This document shows, piece by piece, positions 33,924 to 43,343 of a stretch of 56,896 nt of DNA. The number at the start of each line of letters is the position of its first letter. Within the stretch, counting starts at the first letter, position 1. The notes under the pieces were generated by a model, which was not told the origin of the DNA, ran no database searches, and saw nothing but the letters and a program-made list of their open reading frames with translations. The stretch lies in the NCBI GenBank assembly GCA_031256435.1, contig JAIRQO010000032.1:1-56896 (forward strand), in the 5' to 3' direction. Made by a program: the position numbers and the translations under genes. The stretch comes from Cellulomonadaceae bacterium. GTDB lineage: Bacteria; Actinomycetota; Actinomycetes; Actinomycetales; Cellulomonadaceae.

Positions 33924-34763
33924 ATGACACTGCCTGATTCGTCGGAAATTCGCACTCTCAGAGATTTGGCCTGCCGCCTGGCCACGGACGCCGGTGAAAA
34001 GATTAGGGCCACCCGTCCCGCACATGCGGTGGTAGCCGCCACCAAATCGTCGTCCGTGGATCCCGTCACGGAGATGGACCAAGCCATCGAGACGTTTCTG
34101 CGGGAAGCCATTCAGGCGGCCCGCCCCCATGACGCCATCCTGGGTGAAGAAGGGGATGACATTGCGGGAACATCAGGCCTGACATGGGTGATTGATCCCA
34201 TTGACGGCACGGTGAACTATCTCTACGGTGTGGGTTATTTTGCCGTGTCCGTGGCCGTAGTAGCAGGTTCTGCGGACCCCACTCAGTGGACAGCGTTGGC
34301 CGGGTGTGTTCACTGTGTCAACGATGGCCGCACCTGGGTGGCCTCCGCGGGGCAGGGAGCCACGCGCGATGGGAAGCGGCTCCAACCTGACCATGATCCC
34401 GCTCCGTTGGAAAGCTCCCTGGTGGCCACGGGGTTTGGGTATGCGGCCTCTCGGCGCGCTTCCCAAGCCCGCGTCCTGATGGAGTTGCTTCCTCAGATTC
34501 GGGATATTCGTCGGTTGGGCTCTGCCGCTATTGACTTGTGCTTGCTCGCGGATGGCTCGGTGGATATATATTTTGAACGCGGGCTGAATCCGTGGGATAT
34601 GGCGGCCGGAGCGCTCATTGCTCAGGAGGCCGGGATGGACGTCATGGGGCTGCGAGGTCAACGTGCCTCGGCCCTGATGACGGTTGGCGGACGTGGGGAG
34701 GCACTCGAGTCACTCGTGGCGCTCCTGGAGCGCCACGACGCGGACGCACCTGATGGAGCGTGA
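33924..34763 (+). CDS. Inositol monophosphatase family protein
   Basis: A 279-aa Mg-dependent, Li-sensitive sugar-phosphatase-fold enzyme. GEEGDD, WVIDPIDGTVNY and NPWDMAAGALIAQEAG supply the metal and substrate ligands. In this lineage it may provide free myo-inositol for phosphatidylinositol and the PIM genes downstream, or act on another phosphate ester. CACAAT lies 6 nt before the ATG, so it is likely leaderless. Confidence 0.9.
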   Translation: MTLPDSSEIRTLRDLACRLATDAGEKIRATRPAHAVVAATKSSSVDPVTEMDQAIETFLREAIQAARPHDAILGEEGDDIAGTSGLTWVIDPIDGTVNYLYGVGYFAVSVAVVAGSADPTQWTALAGCVHCVNDGRTWVASAGQGATRDGKRLQPDHDPAPLESSLVATGFGYAASRRASQARVLMELLPQIRDIRRLGSAAIDLCLLADGSVDIYFERGLNPWDMAAGALIAQEAGMDVMGLRGQRASALMTVGGRGEALESLVALLERHDADAPDGA

Positions 34764-34878
34764 TGCGCCGTCAATGATCGCCTCGGTGGCCGATCTTTGC
34801 GTGGCAGTCTTCCCTTTTTTGGCTTCGTAGGGCACAATGCGGGCGCAACTCATTGACCTAAACTAAGTGGAGTGACCT

Positions 34879-35178
34879 GTGGCAACTGATTATGACGCCC
34901 CAAGAAAAACCGATGAAGACTCCGAGTCCGATTCAATCCAGGAACTGCAGGCCCGCCGATCTGACAAGACGTCTGGTCAAGTAGATGAAGATGAAACGGA
35001 GGCTGCCGAAGGTTTTGAGTTACCCGGCGCGGATCTCTCCGGGGAAGAACTCGCTGTTCACGTAATGCCGCGCCAGGCGGACGAGTTCACGTGCTCCGAG
35101 TGTTTCCTGGTTCATCACCGCAGCCAGTTGGCCTATGAGAAGGACGGCATGATGGTCTGCACGGAGTGCGCGGGCTGA
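34879..35178 (+). CDS. DUF4193 family protein
   Basis: A 99-aa acidic protein with a C-terminal zinc-ribbon-like pair (FTCSECFLVHHRSQL ... VCTECAG). It fits DUF4193, a conserved actinobacterial protein of unknown function that commonly sits next to dut. A GTG start at 34879 follows GGAG by 6 nt. Its stop overlaps the dut start by 1 nt. TAAACT near 34859 is a possible -10. Confidence 0.85.
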   Translation: MATDYDAPRKTDEDSESDSIQELQARRSDKTSGQVDEDETEAAEGFELPGADLSGEELAVHVMPRQADEFTCSECFLVHHRSQLAYEKDGMMVCTECAG

Positions 35179-35654
35179 TGACCCCACGCGGTGGCACCGT
35201 TGATGTGCTGGTGACCAGGCTCGACGATGCCCTCCCGCTCCCGGCGTACGCTCATCCGGGTGATGCTGGTGCAGACGTGATGACCACCTGTGATGTGACC
35301 CTTCCTCCAGGTGGGCGAGCCGTGGTACCTACGGGAATCGCTGTAGCACTACCCGCCGGGTACGTGGCCTTGATCCACCCACGGTCAGGTCTCGCCGCTA
35401 AACACGGGATCACCGTGGTCAACGCCCCCGGAACGGTGGATGCCGGATATCGCGGGGAAATCAAGGTCACACTGCTGAACACAGATGCCACGCAGCCGGT
35501 GGCGCTTCGTCGTGGAGATCGGATTGCCCAAATGGTGATTCAGCGGGTGGAACAGGCGCGGTTCGTTGAGGTGAATCACTTGCCCGGTTCGGACAGGGGA
35601 GCGGACGGCTTTGGGTCTACCGGCGTATCATCGCAGGCAGAAGCGATACCCTAG
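35178..35654 (+). CDS. dut: Deoxyuridine triphosphatase
   Basis: A 158-aa trimeric dUTPase that hydrolyses dUTP to dUMP and PPi. All five motifs are visible: DAGADV, PRSGLAAKHGI, VNAPGTVDAGYRGEI, RGDRIAQMVI and the C-terminal RGADGFGSTG. The ATG at 35178 shares a base with the DUF4193 stop. Confidence 0.95.
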   Translation: MTPRGGTVDVLVTRLDDALPLPAYAHPGDAGADVMTTCDVTLPPGGRAVVPTGIAVALPAGYVALIHPRSGLAAKHGITVVNAPGTVDAGYRGEIKVTLLNTDATQPVALRRGDRIAQMVIQRVEQARFVEVNHLPGSDRGADGFGSTGVSSQAEAIP

Positions 35655-35704
35655 AACCATTGAAACCCGGTGGGTTGTACCACCCTCATGTGGAAGGAGC
35701 CCTT

Positions 35705-36451
35705 GTGTCCCTATTCCGGCGAAAGAAAACCCCGGCCCAGGCACCGGCGGACGTTGCGGACGCATCGAACCGTGATGCTGCCGATGACAGTGCGTCACCA
35801 GAGGGGGACGCATCCCAGGCGGCTTCTGGTGGTGCCCCTGCTACCGGCCCGTTTGACCGTTCCGAAGTGGACGAGTTGGGACAGCGCTTGGATCTCGGCT
35901 CGATGTGGCTCCCGGCGGTGCCGGGAATCCAGTTGCGCATGGAGTTGGATAAGCGCACCAACAAGGTGACCGGAGTGTCCGTGACGCTGGATGGATCCTC
36001 CATGCAAGTGCAAGCCTTTGCCGCTCCCAAAACTACCGGGATCTGGGACGATATCCGCAGTGAGATTCAGCAGGGAATTGTGGCCAGTGGGGGCACCGCT
36101 GATGATGTTCCCGGTCCGCTGGGCCGGGAGCTCATGGCTCAGCTTCCGGCAACATCCAAAACGGGCAAGGCAAGCGTGCGCCCGGCCCGATTCATTGGGG
36201 TGGATGGATCGCGCTGGTTCCTGCGAGGCGTCATCACCGGCAAGGCTGCCATCAACGAGGACGCGGCACTACCGCTAGAGGATTTCTTCTCGCAGATTGT
36301 GGTGATTCGTGATGGGTCACCACGGCCGCCACGGGATCTCCTCACCATGACACTGCCGAATCAACCTAAAGCATCGGCATTGCCCGATGCGCCGGCACGT
36401 CAGAGCTTTGATCCTCTGACACGCGGTCCAGAGATCACCGAGATTCGATGA
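35705..36451 (+). CDS. DUF3710 family protein
   Basis: 248 aa. A basic start (VSLFRRKK) precedes a disordered Ala/Asp-rich stretch and then a conserved core (RLDLGSMWLPAVPGIQLRMEL, FIGVDGSRWFLRGVI, EDFFSQIVVIRD). It fits DUF3710, a conserved actinobacterial protein of unknown function found after dut. The GTG at 35705 follows GGAAGGAG. Its stop overlaps the next gene by 4 nt. Confidence 0.85.
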   Translation: MSLFRRKKTPAQAPADVADASNRDAADDSASPEGDASQAASGGAPATGPFDRSEVDELGQRLDLGSMWLPAVPGIQLRMELDKRTNKVTGVSVTLDGSSMQVQAFAAPKTTGIWDDIRSEIQQGIVASGGTADDVPGPLGRELMAQLPATSKTGKASVRPARFIGVDGSRWFLRGVITGKAAINEDAALPLEDFFSQIVVIRDGSPRPPRDLLTMTLPNQPKASALPDAPARQSFDPLTRGPEITEIR

Positions 36452-37266
36452 GCACCCCTGCACCTCAGCGCGGCGTCCACGCCGTCACGGGCGACGAGTT
36501 TTCGTTTTTGAGTGCCGTGGGGGGAATCCGCGGCCTGGTGGAAGCGATGGCGCCGGGAACGGTGTTCATTGTGGTGTTCATTGCCACAGGTTCTGGGAAC
36601 TTGGGCGCGTCCATGGGCTCCTCGGTAGCGGTGGCTGCCGCAGCGGTGATCCTGCGGATCATTCAGGGAACGCCGGTGGTACAGGCACTCAGCGGCCTGA
36701 TCGGCATTGCCATTGGCGTGTGGTGGGCGTGGCAGAGCGGGCAAGCTCAGAACTTTTTTGCCTGGGGCCTGATTGTTAACGTGCTCTACCTGATAGGCGT
36801 GCTGATCTCCATTGTGATCCGTTGGCCCGCCGTGGGTGTGGTGGTAGAAGCGGTGCGAGCGGGGTGGACTGCCGAGCGCGCTGAGTCAGGCGGCGCTGCG
36901 GCAGGCGGTGGTGAAGCAACCAGCGCCGACGGGCTCACTACCGGCGCAAATGAAGAACCCGCCAGCCTGAATCCTTTCAAGGGAATGTCCCGATGGCGTG
37001 TCGATCCCGCCACGGTGCATCGCTACACCATGGCGTCCTGGATCTGGGTGGCCATGTTTGCCATCCGCCTTGCTGTGCAACTCCCGCTGTACTTCTCCAC
37101 GGCGGACAATGCCGTGGGTTTGCTGGGAATCTTCCGGCTTATTCAGGGCGTTCCCCTGTGGGGGCTGGTTCTCTACCTCACCTGGCTGGTGGTACGCGGT
37201 ATTGAACCTGTCCAAGCCGAGGTCAAGGATGCCCTGGCGGGCCTTCCTGAGCCCACCGAAGGCTGA
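36448..37266 (+). CDS. DUF3159 membrane protein
   Basis: A 272-aa integral membrane protein with about six helices and a charged Gly/Ala/Glu-rich loop (residues about 140-175). A VGGIRGLVEAMAPGTVFI start and SWIWVAMFAIRLAVQLPLYF match DUF3159. Function is unknown. Coupled to DUF3710 (ATGA). Confidence 0.85.
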   Translation: MSTPAPQRGVHAVTGDEFSFLSAVGGIRGLVEAMAPGTVFIVVFIATGSGNLGASMGSSVAVAAAAVILRIIQGTPVVQALSGLIGIAIGVWWAWQSGQAQNFFAWGLIVNVLYLIGVLISIVIRWPAVGVVVEAVRAGWTAERAESGGAAAGGGEATSADGLTTGANEEPASLNPFKGMSRWRVDPATVHRYTMASWIWVAMFAIRLAVQLPLYFSTADNAVGLLGIFRLIQGVPLWGLVLYLTWLVVRGIEPVQAEVKDALAGLPEPTEG

Positions 37267-37333
37267 CGAGGTTTTCTCCTCATTCGGCCTCGTCAGAAGC
37301 CATATTGGCTTCCACAAGTGACACAATGTGTCC

Positions 37334-38557
37334 ATGACCGATGATCTCCTCACGCTCACTATTGGCAACATTGCTCATGGTGGGCATTGCGTGGCTCGTA
37401 TCCCCGAGGGAAGCGACGCCGGACGCGTGTTGTTTGTGCGCCACACTCTCCCTGGTGAGACGGTGCGTGCGCGCATCACGGAACGCGGAAAGGTGTGGCG
37501 TGCGGATGCCCTGGAGATCCTTGAAGCGTCTCCGGATCGTGTTCCCTCGGCCTGGCCCGAGGCCGGTCCCGGGGGAGTGGGTGGCGGGGAACTGGCCCAT
37601 GTCAGCCTGGATGGGCAGCATCGGTGGAAGGCCACCGTAGTGGCTGAACAATTGAAGCGCCTGGGGGGGATAGAGCGGGAGGTCACCGTGGAAGGTGCCC
37701 CCGGAGACGCCGAGAATGGTGGATTGGCGTACCGCACCCGGATGGATCTCCTTGCTGGCGAGAACGGCAAACTCGGGATGCGGCGCTTCCGCTCCCATGA
37801 TGTCATCCCGCTCACCCACATGCCACTGGCTACGGAGCGCGTTCAATCGGCGGCTCGCCTGACCAATGTGTGGGACAAAGAGTATGAACCCGGCGTTCGC
37901 GTGCGCGTAGTAGCACCCGAGTCTGGGTGCGAGCCGGTGATCCTGGTGGATGGAAGCCCCCGCGGGACGGTCATTGAGGAGATTTCCTGGTCACAGGGTG
38001 CCCGGTTTGGTGAGTCCGCTATGCCGCTGACCTACCGCCTCTCTGCCAGCGGATTCTGGCAAGTACACCGTGAGGCGCCGTCATTACTGGTGGAAGCGGT
38101 GACGGAGGCTGCCGGAGAGTGTGATGGCATCAATGCCTTTGATCTGTACTGCGGAGCCGGGTTGTTCACTGTTCCGCTGGCTCACTTAGTGGGAGAAAAC
38201 GGGAGAGTCTTTGCTGTGGAAGGCAGTTTGAGTGCCGCCAATGATGTGGAACGCACCACCAAGCGGCTCCGTTCCACGGTGCTCCATGGACCGGTGGAAA
38301 AGGTGATTGCCGGGCTGGATGTGATGCCGTCCCTCATTGTTCTGGATCCACCGCGCGTGGGTGCTGGCAGGGTGATTGTCAAGGAAATTGCTACTCATCA
38401 GCCGGACCGCGTGGTGTATGTGGCCTGTGATCCCGCCGCCCTCGGCCGAGACACCGCCTATTTTGCCGAGGAAGGCTACACACTGACAGGTCTGAGGGCC
38501 TTTGATCTCTTCCCCATGACCCACCACGTGGAATGTGTGGCCACTTTCCAACGGTAA
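37334..38557 (+). CDS. TrmA/RumA-family RNA uridine-5 methyltransferase
   Basis: 407 aa. An N-terminal TRAM-like OB domain (LTIGNIAHGGHCVARI) is followed by a SAM-dependent methyltransferase domain with FDLYCGAGLFTVPLA, VLDPPRVGAG, the nucleophile in YVACDPAALGRDTAYF and the general-base Glu in MTHHVECVATF. It makes 5-methyluridine in tRNA or rRNA; which substrate cannot be told. It lacks the 4Fe-4S cysteine set. CACAAT lies 6 nt before the ATG at 37334. Confidence 0.88.
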   Translation: MTDDLLTLTIGNIAHGGHCVARIPEGSDAGRVLFVRHTLPGETVRARITERGKVWRADALEILEASPDRVPSAWPEAGPGGVGGGELAHVSLDGQHRWKATVVAEQLKRLGGIEREVTVEGAPGDAENGGLAYRTRMDLLAGENGKLGMRRFRSHDVIPLTHMPLATERVQSAARLTNVWDKEYEPGVRVRVVAPESGCEPVILVDGSPRGTVIEEISWSQGARFGESAMPLTYRLSASGFWQVHREAPSLLVEAVTEAAGECDGINAFDLYCGAGLFTVPLAHLVGENGRVFAVEGSLSAANDVERTTKRLRSTVLHGPVEKVIAGLDVMPSLIVLDPPRVGAGRVIVKEIATHQPDRVVYVACDPAALGRDTAYFAEEGYTLTGLRAFDLFPMTHHVECVATFQR

Positions 38558-38633
38558 TATCAGACCATGCTGGGCGGTCTTGCCAATGACCCTAGGAACG
38601 CTGGCGCCGCCAGGCGCATGAAGACAGCACAAA

Positions 38634-38674
38634 ACCCGGTCCCCTGAGCCTGTGAAGGTCTCCGGAGACCGGGT
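38634..38674. terminator. Terminator between the methyltransferase and alcohol dehydrogenase genes
   Basis: ACCCGGTC at 38634-38641 pairs with GACCGGGT at 38667-38674. An inner perfect palindrome, GGTCTCCGGAGACC (38657-38670), overlaps the right arm, so alternative folds exist. It lies between two convergent genes. Confidence 0.6.
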
Positions 38675-38696
38675 CTCGTGATTTCAGACGGTCACC

Positions 38697-39731
38697 TTAC
38701 TTGGTGCCCATGTCCATGACGATGCGGCCATCAATCTTGCCAGCCTTCATGCGGGCAAAGATGTCATTGATGTTGTCCATGGGTTCCACGGTGTACGTGG
38801 GGGTCACCTCGCCACGGGCAAAGAAGTCAATGCACTCTTCCATGTCCTTGCGGGTTCCCACCAGGGAGCCGCGAATGGTCAGGCCGAAGAGCACCGTGGA
38901 GAAGATGTCCAGCGGGAACGCCTCCGGGGGAAGGCCCACCAGGGAGCAGGTACCGCCGGAGCGGAGCGAACCCACAGCCGCCGGGAACGCCTTGCCGTTG
39001 ACAGCAGTGACCAGGGCGCCGTGGACGCCGCCGCCGGTGATTTCTTTGATCTTCGCTGCTGCGTCAGGCTCAGTGAGGGCGTTGACGGCCGCTTCGGCGC
39101 CGTGCTTCTTGGCGAGTTCGGACTTCTCGTCTGACACGTCCACTGTGACAACGCGCATGCCCATGGCGCGGGCGTACTGCACAGCCAAGTGGCCCAGGCC
39201 GCCAACACCGGAAATCAGAACCCATTCGCCCGGCTTGACTTCTGTTTCCTTCAGGCCCTTGTACACGGTCACGCCGGCGCACAGGATGGGGGCCACGGCA
39301 GAGAGATCTACCGTCTTGGGGATGCGGGGAGCAAACTTGGCATCGCAGAGCATGTACTGGCCAAAGGAGCCATTCTTGGTGTAGCCACCGTACTGCGCGT
39401 TGGGGCAGTACGTTTCGCGGCCCGTCTCACAGAATTCACACTCGCCGCAGGCACTCCATAGCCAGGCGTTTCCAGCCCAATCGCCTACTTTGAGGGAGGT
39501 GACGCCCTCGCCCACCGCAACAACCTCACCGGCGCCTTCGTGACCGGGAATGAACGGTGGAGTGGGCTTGACTGGCCAGTCACCATCGGCCGCGTGAAGG
39601 TCCGTGTGGCACACCCCCGAGTAAATCGTCTTGATCAGAACCTCGCCGGGGCCAGGCGTGGGGATGTCCCATTCCTTGATTTCCAGCGCATCACCAAAGT
39701 TGTTGACGGTTGCAGCCTTCATGGTGCTCAT
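38697..39731 (-). CDS. adhP: Zinc-dependent alcohol dehydrogenase (AdhP type)
   Basis: 344-aa medium-chain NAD(P)-dependent alcohol dehydrogenase. Catalytic zinc ligands are in GVCHTDLHAADG and PGHEGAGEV, the structural zinc in CGECEFCETGRETYC, and the nucleotide fold in GVGGLGHLAVQYA. It probably interconverts ethanol or similar alcohols and aldehydes. The ATG at 39731 has GGAGG 11 nt upstream. It stands alone. Confidence 0.92.
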   Translation of the reverse strand: MSTMKAATVNNFGDALEIKEWDIPTPGPGEVLIKTIYSGVCHTDLHAADGDWPVKPTPPFIPGHEGAGEVVAVGEGVTSLKVGDWAGNAWLWSACGECEFCETGRETYCPNAQYGGYTKNGSFGQYMLCDAKFAPRIPKTVDLSAVAPILCAGVTVYKGLKETEVKPGEWVLISGVGGLGHLAVQYARAMGMRVVTVDVSDEKSELAKKHGAEAAVNALTEPDAAAKIKEITGGGVHGALVTAVNGKAFPAAVGSLRSGGTCSLVGLPPEAFPLDIFSTVLFGLTIRGSLVGTRKDMEECIDFFARGEVTPTYTVEPMDNINDIFARMKAGKIDGRIVMDMGTK

Positions 39732-39906
39732 AGGGTGTAGTCCTCCGTTGGACATAGAGGCCCACGCCGGGGCTTGGCGCGGTTGGGAACCTCGTCAGGC
39801 GCGACGTTATCGGAGGTGCCCCATTGTTACCTGATCGTGACATTCAGTGCGGGATATTGGGGCGTCAAGTGATCGGTGGCGTGGTGCTCGCTGGCGCGGT
39901 GATTGG

Positions 39907-40509
39907 CTACGCAGTGGTCGGTGAGGTCGGTTGTGCGGTGGGAAGACCGCGTGGCAGGGTGTCATCTAGGTCTACGGACAATGGCATCGGTGCCCTGCCA
40001 GCCAGGTGGAACCAGCGTACGTACCAGTGCCTGCGCGCCCGGACGGACTGCGACACGGCCTCATTGTGGAACCGGCGAGCAAGGGTAGCTCGGTACCACT
40101 GCGCGCCGAGGTCCGTGACAAGTTCGCTTCCAACGGTGGTAGCCATCAGGGCATCAGGGTGTCCCAGAGCGGACCTCAATGCCGAGGACAAGGCCGATTC
40201 GCCAGCCTCGCGCCTGCTACCCAACCCGTCCATCGCGAGGGCGCGGGAGGGGTCCGTAGCCGGTCCTTCGCCGTCAATTACTCCGTACGCAGCGTCAGCA
40301 ATCACCACAGCTGAGGCGGGATCCAGCAAGCCGGAGCGAGCCAGGCTGAGGGAGGCACTTGCTCGGCGCCGTAGTTGAGCATCGAGTGCCACGCGAGATG
40401 CGGAGACCTTGCGATGCAGTCGGTCCAAGCGACGCGCTTGGACCACCAGAATCCACCCGAAGACTGCCAAAATCACCACAACGATGAGTGCAGTTTCTTG
40501 CCACATCAT
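39907..40509 (-). CDS. LemA-like single-pass membrane protein in the PIM operon
   Basis: 200 aa. One N-terminal membrane helix (residues 6-24), then RLDRLHRKVSASRVALDAQL, which resembles LemA helices, then helical sequence with LARRFHNEAVSQSV. It is at the 3' end of the pgsA-patA-pimA operon, its ATG overlapping the pimA stop by 4 nt, and similar proteins occupy this position in other actinobacteria. The function is unknown. An overlapping plus-strand reading frame was judged a shadow. Confidence 0.7.
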   Translation of the reverse strand: MMWQETALIVVVILAVFGWILVVQARRLDRLHRKVSASRVALDAQLRRRASASLSLARSGLLDPASAVVIADAAYGVIDGEGPATDPSRALAMDGLGSRREAGESALSSALRSALGHPDALMATTVGSELVTDLGAQWYRATLARRFHNEAVSQSVRARRHWYVRWFHLAGRAPMPLSVDLDDTLPRGLPTAQPTSPTTA

Positions 40510-41657
40510 GGCGTTGCCACCTCCTGCATCACGCTGGCTGCCGTTTCGGCTTCCACCGCCATCTCATACACGGCAAGGATCTGGGAGGTCACGGTGGACC
40601 AATCATATTGCCTCACCCAGGTGTGGGCATCGTCCTTCCGTGCCTGGGTAGCCTCGGGGTTGTTGAGCGCATCGAGAATCACGCGCGCTAGATCAGCGCT
40701 GTTGCTATTGGTAAAGAGGGCTCCCGCCGCACCTTCGTCGAGCACGCGCCGGAATGCCCCAATGTCACTGGACACCACACCAGTGCCCGCTGACATGGCT
40801 TCCACCAGCACAATCCCAAATGATTCCCCGCCGGTTTGGGGGGCAATGTAGAGCGTGGCGGACTTCAGCAAGGATGCCTTTTCTTCGTCGCTGATTCCTC
40901 CCAGGAACTCCACGGAGTCTACGGCGGGTCCTAAAGCCTCTATCGCCGCGGCCTTGCCGTCATCGCCGCGTCCGGCTATCAAAAACCTTGCCCCAGGTTT
41001 CTCGGCGAGCACGGCTGGGATAGCGGCGGTGAGGATCGGTAGGCCTTTGCGTGGTTCGTCGAGCCTTCCGAGGAATGCGATGGTGGGCGCTTCATCAGTG
41101 CCGATCCACCGGGAATCAGGAGAAGCGTTGGCAAAGGTGTCACAGTACACGCCGTTGGGAATCACCACGGCGTCACCGCCCACGTGATCGATGACGGTCC
41201 GGCGCGCATCCTCGGACACCGCAATGCGCGCCGCGAGTTTCTCCAGGGATTGACGCAGCAGCGGATAGGCCACTTGCATGGCTCGGGAGCGCAGTTGTGC
41301 GGAGTGGAAGGTGGCCACCATGGGGCAGCGTGCTTCCCAGAGCGCCAACATTCCCAGGGACGGAACCATGGGTTCGTGAATGTGTATCACGTCAAACTGG
41401 CCGTCCTCCAGCCATCTCCGGGTCCGCGCGGCCATCATGGGACCAAAGGCAAGGCGTGCCACGGAACCGTTGTAGTTAATGGACAAGGCTCGGCCTGCCG
41501 GAACCACCACATCGGGAACCGCCGTGGTCTCATCGGCGGGTGCAAGAACCGAGACGCTATGCCCGCGCTCCATGAGGGCCTCGGCGAGGTCTCGGATATG
41601 AAACTGCACCCCGCCCGGCGCGTCAAAGGAATACGGGCACACAATGCCAATACGCAT
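40506..41657 (-). CDS. pimA: Phosphatidyl-myo-inositol mannosyltransferase PimA
   Basis: GT4 glycosyltransferase, 383 aa, that adds the first mannose (from GDP-mannose) to phosphatidylinositol. It begins MRIGIVCPYSFDAPGGVQFHI, and shows DVIHIHEP, AFLGRLDEPRKGL and the EX7E region ESFGIVLVEAMSAG. The ATG at 41657 is chosen because the GGAG inside patA's end is correctly spaced for it. It lies between patA and the LemA-like gene. Confidence 0.93.
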   Translation of the reverse strand: MRIGIVCPYSFDAPGGVQFHIRDLAEALMERGHSVSVLAPADETTAVPDVVVPAGRALSINYNGSVARLAFGPMMAARTRRWLEDGQFDVIHIHEPMVPSLGMLALWEARCPMVATFHSAQLRSRAMQVAYPLLRQSLEKLAARIAVSEDARRTVIDHVGGDAVVIPNGVYCDTFANASPDSRWIGTDEAPTIAFLGRLDEPRKGLPILTAAIPAVLAEKPGARFLIAGRGDDGKAAAIEALGPAVDSVEFLGGISDEEKASLLKSATLYIAPQTGGESFGIVLVEAMSAGTGVVSSDIGAFRRVLDEGAAGALFTNSNSADLARVILDALNNPEATQARKDDAHTWVRQYDWSTVTSQILAVYEMAVEAETAASVMQEVATP

Positions 41658-41662
41658 GGCCA

Positions 41663-42703
41663 TCACTCCTCAGGCTGCTGTGGTGTGGGGGATTCATGTA
41701 CGTTCTGGCCGTCACCTGCGGCCGGGGCATCACCCTCAGCCTGGGCGTCCCGCAGGGTTTGGGCGTAGCGCTCAGGATCGAGATCCTCAATGAACACCTT
41801 CTGGAGCATGTGCCAGTCCTCGGTGTGGGCCGTGATGGTGCGGCCGAGCGCGTCAACCCATGCCTGTGTCATGGCCTTCACGTGTTCGCGTTTAGCAGCA
41901 TCATCGAGGTCAGGCTCATCCGGCACGGGGATGGGGGGATGGAAGTCCAGGACAATTCCCCACGGGGACCCGGCATCGCGGCGCCTGGACCCGGTCAACT
42001 TCTCGTAGTACACCCCCAGCGGGATCAGCGGGACCTGGGCCGCAAGAGCCACCGTTGCCGGACCAGCGGCCACCCTGGCCCGATGCCCACAGAAGTCCAC
42101 CTCCACGCCGCGGGCCGTCAAATCACGATCCGCCAGGAGCGGCACAATGCGGTGTTGGTGATCCGCGAGGCCATCAACGAGGCGGGAAAAGACGCCATCA
42201 TCGCCCAGGCCAAGGACGTCGATTCCCAAAGACCGGCGGAAGCGAACAAACTCGTCGTACAACTCGGGCGGCTGCAGCTTCTCGGCCACCGTGAGCACCG
42301 GGGCAAAGTTCCGAGCCGACCACGCACCAGCCAAGTCCCAGTTCCCCAAGTGCCCGAGGGCCACGGCGGCACCGGTGACTCCTGAGGCAATGGCTTCAAT
42401 GTGTTCGCCGCCCTCTACTCTCACGCGAGCAGCGATCTGGTGCTCGGTCAGCCCGTGGAGAGTGAAAGCCTCGCAAAAGTACCGCGTATAGGAGCGCATG
42501 CCTGCGCGGCTGAGTGTTCTGATGTCCCGACGAGTGAGGTTCGGATGGATGCGCGCATAGTTGCGTTCTAGCATGCGCACACCGCTTCCACGCATCAGCC
42601 AGGCAGCATCGGCGGCCACCGCCGCCAGTGCCCGCAGGGCAGGACTAGGGATATTGACGGCGTGCCGGAAGGCGAAGAGGTAGGCCTTCGTCGAATCAGG
42701 CAC
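41663..42703 (-). CDS. patA: Phosphatidylinositol mannoside acyltransferase PatA
   Basis: 346-aa member of the LpxL/HtrB-like acyltransferases that acylates the mannose of PIM. The HX4D catalytic motif is HLGNWD, followed by PLLADRDL and FHPPIPVPDEPDL. The GTG start lies 4 nt after the pgsA stop. The C-terminal 35 residues are low complexity. It acts at the inner face of the membrane. Confidence 0.9.
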   Translation of the reverse strand: MPDSTKAYLFAFRHAVNIPSPALRALAAVAADAAWLMRGSGVRMLERNYARIHPNLTRRDIRTLSRAGMRSYTRYFCEAFTLHGLTEHQIAARVRVEGGEHIEAIASGVTGAAVALGHLGNWDLAGAWSARNFAPVLTVAEKLQPPELYDEFVRFRRSLGIDVLGLGDDGVFSRLVDGLADHQHRIVPLLADRDLTARGVEVDFCGHRARVAAGPATVALAAQVPLIPLGVYYEKLTGSRRRDAGSPWGIVLDFHPPIPVPDEPDLDDAAKREHVKAMTQAWVDALGRTITAHTEDWHMLQKVFIEDLDPERYAQTLRDAQAEGDAPAAGDGQNVHESPTPQQPEE

Positions 42704-42707
42704 CGGA

Positions 42708-43343
42708 TTACGCCTGAGGAAGGGGAACCGATTGGCCAGCCACTTGTTCGCGGACGGCCAACATGCGTTGCACCACCGTCCACAGCGTTCCCAGGGCCAA
42801 AATGGTCAGGGCAATGGCCACCACCACAGCAGGCAGGCCGAATTGCAGGAACCCGATGGGAACCAGGGCAATGATCAGGCGTGTTTGGCGTTCAAATATG
42901 CCCACTTGGGCATTGGCACCAATGGAGTCCGCCTTGGCGCGGGTGTAGGGAACAATGCCCCCCAGGACCAAACATGCCAGTGCTGCGAGGGCTGCCCAGG
43001 TGTAGAAATGCTCGGAGCGGTGGAGGAACAGGTAGGCCGTGATTCCGGCAAATACAGCGCCATCGGCAAAGCGATCTAGCGTGGAATCAAGGAAGGCGCC
43101 CCACACCGTGGAATGACCCGAGAGGCGCGCCAAAACGCCATCAAGCGAATCGGCCAGCGCAAAGACGCCAATGAGCACGGCGCCCCAGAAGAGGTGCCCC
43201 GTGGGAAGCAACGTCAGGGCAAGGGTCACCGTGACAACGGCTCCCACAATGGTCACCACATCAGGACTGATGTTGAGGCGAATGAGAAGCTTGGCAAGTG
43301 GCGTCCAGAACGCCGCCATGGCGCGTCGAATCCCTGCATACAT
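42708..43343 (-). CDS. pgsA: Phosphatidylinositol phosphate synthase (CDP-alcohol phosphatidyltransferase)
   Basis: 211-aa, six-helix membrane enzyme that condenses CDP-diacylglycerol with inositol-1-phosphate. The CDP-alcohol signature is DSLDGVLARLSG ... GAFLDSTLDRFAD. Its context with patA and pimA indicates the inositol-phosphate enzyme rather than the glycerol-phosphate one. The ATG at 43343 is chosen because TACAGT lies 7 nt upstream; a GTG at 43352 would sit inside that hexamer. Confidence 0.9.
   Translation of the reverse strand: MYAGIRRAMAAFWTPLAKLLIRLNISPDVVTIVGAVVTVTLALTLLPTGHLFWGAVLIGVFALADSLDGVLARLSGHSTVWGAFLDSTLDRFADGAVFAGITAYLFLHRSEHFYTWAALAALACLVLGGIVPYTRAKADSIGANAQVGIFERQTRLIIALVPIGFLQFGLPAVVVAIALTILALGTLWTVVQRMLAVREQVAGQSVPLPQA

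Noticed and set aside
39824-40378. Plus-strand frame overlapping the LemA-like gene
   Set aside because: The minus-strand frame has a membrane helix, a LemA-like segment and a 4-nt overlap with pimA; the plus-strand frame has none of these.
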